DNA of 64,000 nt. It comes from Psychrobacter sanguinis. Its GTDB lineage: Bacteria; Pseudomonadota; Gammaproteobacteria; Pseudomonadales; Moraxellaceae. Of this stretch, positions 16,922 to 25,772 are shown piece by piece (positions within the stretch are counted from its first letter, which is position 1; the number at the start of each line of letters is the position of its first letter). The stretch is from the NCBI RefSeq assembly GCF_020736705.1, contig NZ_CP085990.1:3100001-3164000 (forward strand). The letters run 5' to 3'. A program made the translations under genes and the position numbers. The notes below the pieces were generated by a model. That model had not been told where the DNA came from, made no database searches, and was given only the letters and a program-made list of their open reading frames with translations.

Positions 16922-17024
16922 AACAGGTAATATTGGTTTCAGAATGGATAATACTAAATTTAGAATAGGTAATATTAGTTTTAGGCCTCGTAATGTGAGT
17001 TTCAAAATAGAAATTACAAATATA
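16920..17024. repeat. 21-bp imperfect tandem repeat downstream of the PAP2 gene
   Basis: Five units of 21 bases beginning AGAACAGGTAATATTGGTTTC at 16920, then 16941, 16962, 16983 and 17004, with growing divergence. The first unit overlaps the PAP2 stop codon. The tract is non-coding. Confidence 0.8.
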
Positions 17025-17091
17025 AGAGACATCAAATAAGATATTTACTTATTATTTCTAGTATTACCTAGCCATTTAGAGTAAGGTTTTG

Positions 17092-17097
17092 TATAAT
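17092..17097 (+). promoter_or_regulatory. Probable carAB promoter (-10 TATAAT)
   Basis: A consensus TATAAT sits 210 bases ahead of carA. No good -35 is seen at 16-18 bases upstream, which suggests an activator or an otherwise weak promoter. The predicted start near 17104 would give a leader of about 200 bases. Confidence 0.55.
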
Positions 17098-17115
17098 ACG
17101 CGAAATCTGTACCTA

Positions 17116-17207
17116 AGCGAGTAGACATGATCCAGTTAGCAACACTCACTAATGACCTTAACTTTAGTGATATTGTTGTTTTCTGTTATTGTCGTACTCG
17201 CTTTTTT
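17116..17207 (+). promoter_or_regulatory. Candidate transcription attenuator in the carA leader
   Basis: Outer arms AGCGAGTA (17116-17123) and TACTCGCT (17195-17202) are perfectly complementary and are followed at once by a run of six T. Inside, CAACA/TGTTG and CACTAA/TTAGTG form further nested pairings. A very U-rich stretch (17169-17193) precedes the 3' arm. This is the layout of a UTP-sensitive intrinsic attenuator; no experiment or homologue is known to me. Confidence 0.45.
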
Positions 17208-17222
17208 GTGGCTAAAATTTGA
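17127..17222 (+). CDS. Putative 31-residue leader peptide of carAB
   Basis: ATG at 17127 opens a 31-codon frame (MIQLATLTNDLNFSDIVVFC...) that runs through the whole candidate attenuator hairpin and stops at 17220-17222, just past its U-tract. A ribosome following RNA polymerase closely would therefore block the terminator, as in the pyrBI leader of enteric bacteria. The ribosome-binding site is poor (AAGCGAG, 6-9 bases upstream). It could be a chance frame. Confidence 0.35.
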   Translation: MIQLATLTNDLNFSDIVVFCYCRTRFFVAKI

Positions 17223-17306
17223 TAACTTTCATTTTTTTAGCACTCAATCGGTCGCAAGTTTAACCAATGTCAGGTCACGATAAACACGAATTAAAAGGGT
17301 AGGAAT

Positions 17307-18563
17307 ATGGGCGTACACCAAGACACAACACATAATATCTCTAATGAAGTCGAGGCAATTTTAGCTTTAGCGGATGGCAGCATCTTCCGTGGCATCTCTA
17401 TCGGTGCAGCAGGTAGTCGCGTTGGTGAAGTGGTGTTTAATACTTCAATGACTGGGTACCAAGAAATCCTAACTGATCCCAGTTATGCCAAGCAAATTGT
17501 GACGCTAACCTATCCTCACATCGGTAATACGGGTACCAACACAGAAGATGCTGAATCAGGTGACATTAACCAGAAGCACCAAGTTTGGGCAGAAGGTTTG
17601 GTCATCCGTGACGCCACTATGACCACTTCAAACTTCCGTAGCTCGGAGAGCTTGGCCGATTATCTAAAACGTCAAGACACCGTGGCCATTGCAGAAATTG
17701 ATACCCGCAAATTGACCCGTATTCTTCGTGAAAAAGGCTCACAGAACGGCTGTATCATGACGGCCTCAAACGGTGAAACAATCACTGACTCAGATATCGA
17801 AAATGCCATCAAACTGGCCAATGAGTTTGTGGGACTAGAAGGTATGGACCTTGCAAAAGAATGCTCTAATGCCAATGGTTTTGAGTGGACTGAAGGTACT
17901 TGGGAACTTGCAGACCGCGGTGTCCATGGTGTGACTGATAGCGACACTGGCGGCTATTACAAAAAGCTTGGCGAGCATATCGATCATAAATTCAATGTCG
18001 TAGCATATGACTTTGGTACTAAAACCAATATCTTGCGTATGTTGGTCGATAGAGGCTGTAAAGTGACTGTGGTACATGCGCAGACCCCTATTGCCGATGT
18101 ATTAGCAATGAATCCAGACGGTATATTCTTATCAAACGGCCCTGGCGATCCTGCTGCTTGTGACTACGCGATCGAAAACGTACGTCATATTATCGAACAA
18201 ACTGATATTCCAACCTTTGGTATTTGTTTGGGTCACCAAATCATCGGTTTGGCGAGTGGTGCCAAAACCATGAAAATGAAAACAGGCCATCATGGTGCCA
18301 ACCACCCTGTTCAAGATTTAGACTCAAAAGTAGTGATGATTACTAGCCAAAACCATGGCTTTGCTATCGATGAAGCCACTTTACCTGCAAACATTAAAGC
18401 GACACACCGCTCTTTATTTGATGGGACTAACCAAGGTATTGAGCTGACCAATAAACCAGTATTTAGCTTCCAAGGACACCCTGAGGCTAGCCCTGGTCCT
18501 AACGAGTCATCATCTTTATTTGATAGATTCGCAGCGATGATGGAACAAAATAAACAAGCTTAA
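17307..18563 (+). CDS. carA: Carbamoyl-phosphate synthase small (glutaminase) subunit
   Basis: Class I glutamine amidotransferase subunit that releases ammonia from glutamine for carbamoyl phosphate, the shared precursor of arginine and pyrimidines. The N-terminal CPSase domain contains [21 protein letters not shown]; the C-terminal domain has the nucleophile in [17 protein letters not shown] and the His/Glu pair in [12 protein letters not shown] segment of about 20 residues around [19 protein letters not shown] between the domains is longer than in E. coli (418 residues against about 382). AGGA precedes the ATG. carB follows after 63 bases. Confidence 0.96.
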   Translation: MGVHQDTTHNISNEVEAILALADGSIFRGISIGAAGSRVGEVVFNTSMTGYQEILTDPSYAKQIVTLTYPHIGNTGTNTEDAESGDINQKHQVWAEGLVIRDATMTTSNFRSSESLADYLKRQDTVAIAEIDTRKLTRILREKGSQNGCIMTASNGETITDSDIENAIKLANEFVGLEGMDLAKECSNANGFEWTEGTWELADRGVHGVTDSDTGGYYKKLGEHIDHKFNVVAYDFGTKTNILRMLVDRGCKVTVVHAQTPIADVLAMNPDGIFLSNGPGDPAACDYAIENVRHIIEQTDIPTFGICLGHQIIGLASGAKTMKMKTGHHGANHPVQDLDSKVVMITSQNHGFAIDEATLPANIKATHRSLFDGTNQGIELTNKPVFSFQGHPEASPGPNESSSLFDRFAAMMEQNKQA

Positions 18564-18626
18564 AACGCCCTTTTAATCTGATTGCTAAAGACCCTACGCA
18601 GAACTAATTATATAAAAGAGAGACTT

Positions 18627-21600
18627 ATGCCAAAACGTACCGATATCAAAAGCATTCTAATCATTGGCGCAGGCCCTATCGTCATCGGCCAAGCTTGTGA
18701 GTTTGATTACTCTGGCGCTCAAGCATGTAAAGCTCTTCGTGAAGAAGGCTATCGAGTTATCCTAGTTAACTCAAACCCAGCCACCATTATGACTGACCCA
18801 ACAATGGCGGATGCCACTTACATCGAACCGATTACTTGGCAAACTGTTGAGCAAATTATCGATAAAGAGCGCCCAGACGCTATTTTACCAACTATGGGCG
18901 GTCAGACTGCTTTGAACTGCGCCTTAGACCTAGACAAAAACGGCGTACTTAAAAAATACAATGTTGAACTAATCGGGGCCAGTAAAGACGCCATTGAAAT
19001 GGCGGAAGACCGAGACTTGTTTGACCAAGCTATGAAACGTATCGGTCTTGAATGTCCTCGTGCAGAAATTGCTGAGACTATGGAGCAAGCTTTCGAGATT
19101 CAAGCCAAGCTTGGTTTCCCTTGTATTATTCGCCCCTCTTTCACCATGGGCGGTTCAGGGGGCGGTATTGCTTACAACCGCGATGAATTCATTGAAATCT
19201 GTGAGCGTGGTTTTGATTTATCGCCTACTCACCAGTTGTTGATTGACGAATCGTTAATTGGCTGGAAAGAGTATGAGATGGAAGTGGTTCGTGACAAAAA
19301 CGACAACTGTATCATCATCTGCTCGATTGAAAACTTTGACCCAATGGGTGTGCACACTGGTGACTCAATCACTGTAGCCCCGGCTCAGACGCTGACTGAT
19401 AAAGAATATCAAATCATGCGTAACGCCTCATTGGCAGTACTTCGTGAAATCGGTGTAGAAACAGGCGGATCTAACGTACAGTTTGGGGTGAACCCAAAAA
19501 CTGGTCGTATGGTCGTGATTGAGATGAACCCTCGTGTGTCTCGCTCATCTGCCCTAGCCTCTAAAGCAACTGGTTTCCCAATTGCTAAAATCGCTGCCAA
19601 ATTAGCAGTAGGTTATACCTTAGATGAGCTTCAAAACGACATTACTGGTGGCAAAACACCAGCCAGCTTTGAACCATCAATCGATTATGTTGTGACTAAG
19701 ATTCCTCGTTTTAACTTCGAGAAATTCCCACAAGCAGACAACATCTTATCGACTCAGATGAAATCTGTGGGCGAAGTCATGGCGATTGGTCGTAACTTCC
19801 AAGAGTCTATGCACAAAGCCTTACGCGGCCTAGAAACCGGTGCTGATGGCTTTGATGAACAGATTGATTTTGCTGCCTTAAAAGCCGGTAAAATTAGCGA
19901 AGAGAAAGTTAAATCTGAGATTAAACAGCGCCTAACGGTACCTACTCCTGAGCGTATCTTCTACATCGCAGATGCTTTTCGCTTAGGATTTAGCGTAGAA
20001 GAAGTGTTTGGCTATACCAATATTGATCCGTGGTTCTTGGTTCAGATTGAAGATATCGTTAATACTGAAGAGCAAGTTAGGCTATTGGGCTTCGGTGGAC
20101 TAAACGCCAATAACCTACGTAAGTTCAAGCGTAAAGGTTTATCAGACTTACGTTTGGCCAAACTATTGGGCGTATCACAAAAGCAATTACGTAAAAAACG
20201 TTGGGATTTGGAAGTATACCCAGTGTATAAGCGTGTGGACACTTGCGCTGCTGAGTTTGCCACCTCTACCGCCTATATGTACTCTACCTATGACGAAGAG
20301 TGTGAAGCTAACCCAACCAATAACAAGAAAATCATGGTTATCGGTGGCGGTCCAAACCGTATCGGTCAAGGCATTGAGTTTGATTACTGCTGTGTACACG
20401 CCGCACTTGCTATGCGTGAAGATGGCTATGAAACCATTATGGTCAACTGTAACCCAGAAACGGTTTCAACCGATTATGACACCTCTGATCGCCTATATTT
20501 CGAGTCGATTACCCTTGAAGATGTGTTAGAAATCGTTCGTATCGAGAATCCAGACGGTGTTATTGTTCAATTCGGTGGTCAGACGCCTCTAAAACTTGCG
20601 CGTAGTTTAGAAGCCGCTGGGGTAAACATCATTGGTACCTCACCTGATGCTATCGACCGTGCCGAAGACCGTGAGCGCTTCCAGCATATGATTCATCAAT
20701 TGAATCTCATTCAGCCACCTAATGCTTTAGCCACTAGCATGGAAGATGGCTTAGTTAAAGCCAAAGACGTTGGCTATCCTTTAGTGGTGCGTCCTTCGTA
20801 TGTATTGGGCGGCCGCGCAATGGAAATCGTCTATAACGAAGAAGAGCTTAAGCATTATCTACGCACTGCCGTACAAGCCTCTAATGAAGCACCTGTGCTA
20901 CTTGATCGCTTCTTAGATGATGCCATTGAAGTCGACGTTGACTGTGTCAGCGATGGCAATGAAGTGGTTATCGGCGGTATTATGCAGCACATTGAGCAAG
21001 CCGGTGTTCACTCAGGCGACTCAGCGTGTTCATTGCCACCTTACTCTCTATCAGAAGAAATTTGTGATGAGATGCGTGCTCAAACCATCGCTATGGCGAA
21101 AGAGCTTGGGGTTGTCGGCTTAATGAACGTTCAGTTCGCTGTGAAAGATGGTACCGTTTATATTCTAGAAGTGAACCCACGCGCTGCCCGTACTGTGCCT
21201 TTCGTGTCTAAATGTATTGGCACCTCATTGGCACAAATAGCAGCCCGCTGTATGGCTGGCCAATCGCTACAAGATCAGAATTTCACTAAGGAAATTAAGC
21301 CTTCTTTCTTCGCGGTAAAAGAATCGGTATTCCCATTTGCTAAATTCCCAGGTGTAGACCCTATTCTAAGTCCAGAAATGAAGTCTACTGGTGAAGTAAT
21401 GGGCATTGGTAAAACCTTTGGTGAAGCGTTCTATAAAGGCATCATCGGTACTAACGAGCGTCTACCAGGTCTGCCTAAAGAAGGCGAAACCAAGACCGTC
21501 TTTATTTCAGTACGTGATAGCGATAAGCCTGGTATTGTGGCCGTTGCTCAACAGTTAATCGATTATGGCTTCAAGATTGTTGCTACCGCAGGTACTGAGC

Positions 21601-21899
21601 AGTATCTGACCGAAAAAGGCATCGAGTGTAAGCGCATTAACAAAGTGACAGAAGGCCGTCCTCATGTAGTAGATGCCTTGAAAAATGGTGAGATTGACCT
21701 TATCATCAACACAACAGAGGGCAAACAAGCGCAAGAAGACTCTTTCTCAATTCGCCGTAATGCCTTACAAAGCAAAGTATTCTATGTGACTACTTTAGGG
21801 GCAGCAGATGCCGTTTGTAAGTCTTATGCCATCGACTTGCCTTTTGAAGTATATAAATTACAAACATTACATGAGCAAGCTCAAGCGGCAGCCAAATAA
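18627..21899 (+). CDS. carB: Carbamoyl-phosphate synthase large subunit
   Basis: 1090-residue synthetase that makes carbamoyl phosphate from bicarbonate, ammonia and two ATP. Two homologous ATP-grasp halves are seen: the first from [25 protein letters not shown] with [16 protein letters not shown], the second from [25 protein letters not shown] with [16 protein letters not shown]. The C-terminal MGS-like allosteric domain starts near [22 protein letters not shown]. The frame extends 15 codons upstream, but ATG 18627 has GAGAG ahead and begins at the family's usual start. Forms the CarAB heterodimer with the gene before it. A strong terminator follows about 145 bases downstream. Confidence 0.97.
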   Translation: MPKRTDIKSILIIGAGPIVIGQACEFDYSGAQACKALREEGYRVILVNSNPATIMTDPTMADATYIEPITWQTVEQIIDKERPDAILPTMGGQTALNCALDLDKNGVLKKYNVELIGASKDAIEMAEDRDLFDQAMKRIGLECPRAEIAETMEQAFEIQAKLGFPCIIRPSFTMGGSGGGIAYNRDEFIEICERGFDLSPTHQLLIDESLIGWKEYEMEVVRDKNDNCIIICSIENFDPMGVHTGDSITVAPAQTLTDKEYQIMRNASLAVLREIGVETGGSNVQFGVNPKTGRMVVIEMNPRVSRSSALASKATGFPIAKIAAKLAVGYTLDELQNDITGGKTPASFEPSIDYVVTKIPRFNFEKFPQADNILSTQMKSVGEVMAIGRNFQESMHKALRGLETGADGFDEQIDFAALKAGKISEEKVKSEIKQRLTVPTPERIFYIADAFRLGFSVEEVFGYTNIDPWFLVQIEDIVNTEEQVRLLGFGGLNANNLRKFKRKGLSDLRLAKLLGVSQKQLRKKRWDLEVYPVYKRVDTCAAEFATSTAYMYSTYDEECEANPTNNKKIMVIGGGPNRIGQGIEFDYCCVHAALAMREDGYETIMVNCNPETVSTDYDTSDRLYFESITLEDVLEIVRIENPDGVIVQFGGQTPLKLARSLEAAGVNIIGTSPDAIDRAEDRERFQHMIHQLNLIQPPNALATSMEDGLVKAKDVGYPLVVRPSYVLGGRAMEIVYNEEELKHYLRTAVQASNEAPVLLDRFLDDAIEVDVDCVSDGNEVVIGGIMQHIEQAGVHSGDSACSLPPYSLSEEICDEMRAQTIAMAKELGVVGLMNVQFAVKDGTVYILEVNPRAARTVPFVSKCIGTSLAQIAARCMAGQSLQDQNFTKEIKPSFFAVKESVFPFAKFPGVDPILSPEMKSTGEVMGIGKTFGEAFYKGIIGTNERLPGLPKEGETKTVFISVRDSDKPGIVAVAQQLIDYGFKIVATAGTEQYLTEKGIECKRINKVTEGRPHVVDALKNGEIDLIINTTEGKQAQEDSFSIRRNALQSKVFYVTTLGAADAVCKSYAIDLPFEVYKLQTLHEQAQAAAK

Positions 21900-21924
21900 T
21901 AGGCTATCCAGAGCCATGTAACAA

Positions 21925-22002
21925 AAATTAGCGATATAGAGTGGACGAAACCCTTATAATGGCTTAATGTTAACAGTGGATTCACTTTATATCGGCTAAT
22001 TT
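21925..22002. repeat. MITE-like imperfect palindrome after carB
   Basis: The left arm AAATTAGCGATATAGAGTG (21925-21943) and right arm CACTTTATATCGGCTAATTT (21983-22002) are complementary apart from one extra base and one mismatch, around a core of about 40 bases that contains TATAAT and the motif AGTGGA twice. The whole unit is about 78 bp. Size and symmetry fit a small non-autonomous repeat or a cruciform-forming palindrome. No second copy was seen in the window. Confidence 0.5.
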
Positions 22003-22043
22003 AACACCCTGATACTGGGGTTAAAAACCCAAATTATTTTATG

Positions 22044-22078
22044 AATTGCTAATCGAAAGCTTCGGTTAGCAATTTTTG
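22044..22078 (+). terminator. Terminator of carAB
   Basis: AATTGCTAAtCGAA and TTCGgTTAGCAATT pair over 14 positions (one T-G), three-base loop AGC, followed by TTTTTG. Strong intrinsic terminator. Confidence 0.92.
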
Positions 22079-22179
22079 TTATAAGCTACTGGCTATTTTT
22101 AGTCCCGTAATTGTAAATACTTTGTGGCGGTGTTCGCACTACTACAATAGAAAACCAGCCCAAACTATCGCACTTACAG

Positions 22180-22212
22180 CACCCTAGACCTAGGGTGTTG
22201 GGGTGTTTTTTT
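22180..22212 (+). terminator. Terminator-like hairpin in the greA leader
   Basis: CACCCTA/TAGGGTG (22180-22197) form a tight hairpin; alternatively the CACCC pairs with the second GGGTG (22201-22205), which directly abuts seven T. It ends 40 bases before the greA start. TACAAT at 22143-22148 with a poor -35 (TTGTGG) could be the promoter, so a leader RNA of roughly 55-60 bases could be released here, as GraL is from greA in E. coli. Confidence 0.5.
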
Positions 22213-22252
22213 ATTTATTTGTTCATCTATTTATGTATATGAGGAAGATGAT

Positions 22253-22729
22253 ATGCAACGTTACCCTATGACTCCGCAAGGACATGCTGCGTTAGAGGCA
22301 GAACTTAAGCAACTTAAGACTGTGGATCGTCCCCGTATTACTGCATCAATTGCAGAAGCTCGCGAGCATGGCGACTTAAAAGAAAATGCTGAATATCATG
22401 CGGCTCGTGAGCAGCAAGGTTTTTGTGAAGCGCGTATTCGTGATATCGAAGCCAAACTTTCAGGCGCTCAAGTCATTGATCCAACAACATTACCTCGTGA
22501 AGGTCGTGTTGTTTTTGGCGTAACGGTAGTGATTGAAAACTTAGACACTGAAGAACAGAAACGCTATCAAATCGTTGGTGATGATGAAGCAGATTTTAAA
22601 AATAATAAAATCTCGGTTAACTCTCCTATCGCTCGTGGCTTAATTGGTAAATCTGAAGGCGATGAGGCACGTATTGAGACACCTAGTGGTGTGGTTGAGT
22701 TTGAAATCATCGAAGTTATTTATCAATAA
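22253..22729 (+). CDS. greA: Transcription elongation factor GreA
   Basis: 158-residue factor that enters the RNA polymerase secondary channel and stimulates cleavage of backtracked RNA. The N-terminal coiled coil ([52 protein letters not shown]) contains the acidic tip [14 protein letters not shown]. The C-terminal FKBP-like domain has [34 protein letters not shown] precedes the ATG. Single gene, separated from carB by two terminators. It follows carAB in many gamma-proteobacteria. Confidence 0.97.
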   Translation: MQRYPMTPQGHAALEAELKQLKTVDRPRITASIAEAREHGDLKENAEYHAAREQQGFCEARIRDIEAKLSGAQVIDPTTLPREGRVVFGVTVVIENLDTEEQKRYQIVGDDEADFKNNKISVNSPIARGLIGKSEGDEARIETPSGVVEFEIIEVIYQ

Positions 22730-22774
22730 TTATTGAATCTTAATAATTATTTATCCTCCCTCCTCTTTCCGCTA

Positions 22775-22836
22775 GAGTTCAATATTTACAGCAGTTGTAA
22801 GCCAATATTAACGATAATTGTTGTGATATTGAACTC
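22775..22836 (+). ncRNA. Long wobble-rich RNA hairpin downstream of greA
   Basis: GAGTTCAATAT (22775-22785) and ATATTGAACTC (22826-22836) pair perfectly; after a one-base bulge the stem goes on for 12 more pairs (TACAGCAGTTGT against ATAATTGTTGTG), in which every non-Watson-Crick position is G-U if read from the plus strand. Read from the minus strand the same positions would be A-C mismatches. No T-run follows, so it is not a plain terminator. It may stabilise the greA 3' end or be a relic palindrome. Confidence 0.45.
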
Positions 22837-23082
22837 AATCGTCACTTGCATGTAGTGCTTAATTAATGTTAAGTTACAAAACCACTACATTGGTAAATCA
22901 AAATGTGACACTTGGTGTGTATCTTTGTCACTTATAGTTTTACAGCGATTATTGATAATCGAAGCAAGTATTCATTAACCCCCTTACTTTGTTAATTAAG
23001 TTTTTAATTACGTATTATTTTAATAGTAAATGCATGATCTTTTGTGGCTCCATTACATTAGATAAATGCTTACGAGGCAATT
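22837..23082. other. AT-rich spacer upstream of the rlpA-like gene
   Basis: Together with the hairpin before it this forms a 353-base gap between greA and the RlpA-like gene. It should hold the promoter of the latter; no confident hexamers were picked out, and nothing else was seen. Confidence 0.5.
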
Positions 23083-23682
23083 ATGAAGAAATTCTCATCA
23101 GCTTTATGTGCATTAGCTTGCATGGTAGGAGCTACTAATCTAGCTCACGCTACTGAATCAAAGCAAACTATCAGCGTCAAAAGCTCAAGCGATATCGACA
23201 GCGTCCTCAATGAGTTAGCACGTAAACAAAACCAACCAACTTCTTTACTACAGACTTCTTTTGAACCTTCTACACTTTCTACCAATAGCTCATTAATTAG
23301 CGCCAAAGGTTCTAGCAAAGCCAGTCAAGATAACGACGATGTTTTGTCACACTTGACCTTAGTGGCTTCAAATGCAGTAAATAAATTCAAACAAAGTGGT
23401 AGTGCCTCTTGGTACGGTGGTAAATTCCACGGTAGAAAAACTGCCAGTGGTGAACGCTTTGATATGAACTCTTTAACCGCAGCTCACCCTTCTCTTCCTT
23501 TTAACACCTACCTAAGAGTAACCAACAAAGGTAATGGTAAGAGCGTTGTGGTAAAAGTAAACGATCGTGGTCCTTACCACAGTAACCGCATGTTAGACTT
23601 GTCTTATGCAGCTGCCAAACAAATTGGCTTAGTGAGCCGCGGCATTGCCAACGTTACTATTGAAAGAGTGGGCTCGCCTTAA
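23083..23682 (+). CDS. RlpA-like septal/cell wall protein
   Basis: Exported protein of 199 residues. Signal peptide: MKKFSSALCALACMVGATNLAHA. After a serine/asparagine-rich linker (about 25-105) comes a double-psi beta-barrel of the RlpA type: GSASWYGGKFHGRKTASGERFDMNSLTAAHPSLPFNTYLRVTN and VVVKVNDRGPYHSNRMLDLSYAAAKQIG, including the catalytic-type Asp in VNDRGP. RlpA of Pseudomonas is a lytic transglycosylase for peptide-free glycan. No lipobox cysteine in the usual place and no C-terminal SPOR domain, so it is a short form. ACGAGG precedes the ATG. Monocistronic, with its own terminator. Confidence 0.87.
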   Translation: MKKFSSALCALACMVGATNLAHATESKQTISVKSSSDIDSVLNELARKQNQPTSLLQTSFEPSTLSTNSSLISAKGSSKASQDNDDVLSHLTLVASNAVNKFKQSGSASWYGGKFHGRKTASGERFDMNSLTAAHPSLPFNTYLRVTNKGNGKSVVVKVNDRGPYHSNRMLDLSYAAAKQIGLVSRGIANVTIERVGSP

Positions 23683-23785
23683 TCTAGTTACTATACATTT
23701 TTTTAGATATTAGATAAGATAATAGTTACATTTATTATTTGGACTGTTAACACTCTGCCTACTCAACTGTTGAGTATGGATATAA

Positions 23786-23813
23786 AAAGATCTGCATTGC
23801 AGGTCTTTTTTTT
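23786..23813 (+). terminator. Terminator of the rlpA-like gene
   Basis: AAAGATCTGC and GCAGGTCTTT pair (one G-T) around loop ATT, followed by a run of T. A second perfect inverted repeat, ACTCAA-CTG-TTGAGT, lies just upstream at about 23761-23775. Confidence 0.88.
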
Positions 23814-23971
23814 GGTCTGTACTTTATAGCCTGTACTTTACGGCTCGTATTTCAGAAATTTTTTCTATGACTTACTTCTATGAATGATTTTTTATGGCTT
23901 TAATCTTAAAGTGACACAATAACATGAAGATTTAATGAATGGCTGAACACTCAATACCTAAAGCATGAAAC

Positions 23972-24000
23972 TTGTGATTGAGCAGCAAGTTAGTTATGAT
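23972..24000 (+). promoter_or_regulatory. Probable thiMED promoter
   Basis: TTGTGA (23972-23977), a 17-base spacer and TATGAT (23995-24000) form a good sigma-70 promoter. The expected start near 24007 places the whole TPP aptamer in the 5' leader. Confidence 0.65.
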
Positions 24001-24025
24001 GTTTTAGCTAAAAGGTTTTATGTTA

Positions 24026-24096
24026 TTCACAGGGGCGCCCCTAGGCTGAGAAGAACCCTTTGAACCTGATCCAGATTATACTGGCGTAGGGAGTGT
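24026..24096 (+). promoter_or_regulatory. TPP riboswitch (THI element)
   Basis: All conserved parts of the thiamine-pyrophosphate aptamer are readable: CAGGGGCGCC at the P1/P2 start, GGCTGAGAA of the pyrimidine-sensing helix arm, ACCCTTTGAACCTGATC and TACTGGCGTAGGGA at the 3' side. It lies about 90 bases before thiM. No strong T-run hairpin follows, so control of translation initiation (or Rho) is more likely than intrinsic termination; that part is inference. Confidence 0.95.
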
Positions 24097-24186
24097 ATAG
24101 CAGTTGCAGTAGTCCTAATTTTTACCTCCCCTCTCTACTGTGTTGCTGTGTGTTTCTAGCGCCCTCTTTGTCCATATGGAGGGAAA

Positions 24187-25014
24187 ATGCAACCTCAAGT
24201 TATCCATTCTTGTTTTACTGCCTTCAAAAACACCGCCCCATTGGTCCATAATATGACCAATGATGTGGCCCATAATACGGTGGCAAATATTCTATTGGCT
24301 GCTGGGGCCTCACCAGCCATGGTACACGACCTTAATGAAGCCCCTGAGTTCGTCAAGCTTGCTGCAGCCCTTTCATTAAATATCGGCACCCTGACTGAGC
24401 CAATGTTGCAAAGCATGCTGATCACTGCAGAGATTGCTCATACCCGCCATATTCCTTGGATATTAGACCCTGTCGCCGTAGGCGCTACCCAGTTTCGTCA
24501 ACGTGCCTGCACTGAACTGTTAAAGCTCAAGCCTGATGTGATTCGAGGCAATGCCTCCGAGATACTCGCATTGGCAGGTATGCACAGTCGTACTAAAGGC
24601 ACAGATAGTGGTGACAGCGTGGAGAGAGCCAAAGAAGCCGCGCAACAACTCACCCAATATGCAAAAGTGGTAGTAGTTACTGGGGCTATAGACTGGGTCA
24701 CAGACGGCAGTCAAAGCTACTCGGTTGATCATGGTCACCCAATGATGACCCAAGTGACTGCTTTAGGTTGTGCCTTGACCGCATTAATAGGTGGGTTTAT
24801 CGGGGCTAATACCTCAAAAACAGAAGACAATAAGTCTAATAACCACCTATTACTAAATGCAGCTACCACTGCCTTATGTTACTACGGTCAAGCCGGCGAA
24901 ATCGCTGCCACTACTGCAACTGGGCCTGGTAGCTTTTACGTTAATTTTTTGGATGCTTTATATAACCTAGACGTAGATACCTTAGTCGAAAATTCAAGAG
25001 TAACCCGATCATGA
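24187..25014 (+). CDS. thiM: Hydroxyethylthiazole kinase
   Basis: Phosphorylates 4-methyl-5-(2-hydroxyethyl)thiazole for thiamine salvage. Ribokinase-fold motifs: PLVHNMTNDVAHNTVANILLAAGASPAM at the N-terminus, WILDPVAVGAT, VIRGNASEILALAG, VVVTGAIDWVTDG and the anion-hole/catalytic region VTALGCALTALIGGF. 275 residues, typical. GGAGGGAAA precedes the ATG. Its stop overlaps the start of thiE (ATGA), showing translational coupling, and the TPP riboswitch lies upstream. Confidence 0.95.
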   Translation: MQPQVIHSCFTAFKNTAPLVHNMTNDVAHNTVANILLAAGASPAMVHDLNEAPEFVKLAAALSLNIGTLTEPMLQSMLITAEIAHTRHIPWILDPVAVGATQFRQRACTELLKLKPDVIRGNASEILALAGMHSRTKGTDSGDSVERAKEAAQQLTQYAKVVVVTGAIDWVTDGSQSYSVDHGHPMMTQVTALGCALTALIGGFIGANTSKTEDNKSNNHLLLNAATTALCYYGQAGEIAATTATGPGSFYVNFLDALYNLDVDTLVENSRVTRS

Positions 25015-25772
25015 CCAGCAAAACCAACACTTATAACCCTACTCCTGACATTGAGAACCCTCAAAGCTTTTCAAGCCCTCATGGGTTATCTAGTTCTCAG
25101 AGCCTATCTAGCCCTCAACGCTTACTTAATAAGGAGGGCTCATCGCTTAAACTTTATCTAGTGACTGATAGCGTCATGTGTCAACGCTTAGGTTTAATCG
25201 AAACCGTTTGTAAGGCCATTGAGGGTGGCGTCAGCTTTGTACAGCTACGTGATAAGCAGGCTAATGACGATCAACTTTATAAAATAGCGTGTGAGCTAAA
25301 AGAAGCGATTGCAGGACGGGTGCCCTTAATCATTAATGATAGAGTGTCCATTGCCAAAAAAGCCAGTCTTGATGGCGCTCATATAGGTCAAGGGGATCTT
25401 AGCGTCAGTGAAGCACGTCAAATACTAGGACCTGAGGCTTGGCTTGGTTTATCGATTAATACCCTTGCTCAGTTGGAGCATGCCCATAATAACTATTTGT
25501 CTGAACTTGATTATTTTGGTCTAGGTCCCGTATTTGCCACCTCTACCAAACCTGATCATGCGAGCCCCATAGGTATAAAGGGTTTGAACGTACTGGCTCA
25601 AGCTAGTCACTTACCTACCGTGGCCATTGGCGGCATTAATTTGACTAATGCACCTAAAGTATATGACACAAGCTGCGACGGTATTGCCGTAGTCTCTGCC
25701 ATCTGCGCAGCTGAAAACCCCAAACTTGCCGCACAACTATTATTAGCCGAACACAAAGGAGCCTTAAGATGA
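25011..25772 (+). CDS. thiE: Thiamine-phosphate synthase
   Basis: TIM-barrel enzyme that joins HMP pyrophosphate and thiazole phosphate to thiamine phosphate. Seen: LYLVTDSVMCQRLG, GVSFVQLRDKQAND, PLIINDRVSIAKKASLDGAHIGQGDL, LGLSINTLAQLEHA, DYFGLGPVFATSTKPDHA and VAIGGINLTNAPKVYDTSCDGIAVVSAI. The catalytic domain begins only at about residue 45; the preceding part is a Ser/Gln/Pro-rich, internally repetitive extension (SSPHGLSSSQSLSSPQ) not found in typical ThiE of about 210 residues. Starts inside the thiM stop and ends inside the thiD start. Confidence 0.94.
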   Translation: MTSKTNTYNPTPDIENPQSFSSPHGLSSSQSLSSPQRLLNKEGSSLKLYLVTDSVMCQRLGLIETVCKAIEGGVSFVQLRDKQANDDQLYKIACELKEAIAGRVPLIINDRVSIAKKASLDGAHIGQGDLSVSEARQILGPEAWLGLSINTLAQLEHAHNNYLSELDYFGLGPVFATSTKPDHASPIGIKGLNVLAQASHLPTVAIGGINLTNAPKVYDTSCDGIAVVSAICAAENPKLAAQLLLAEHKGALR

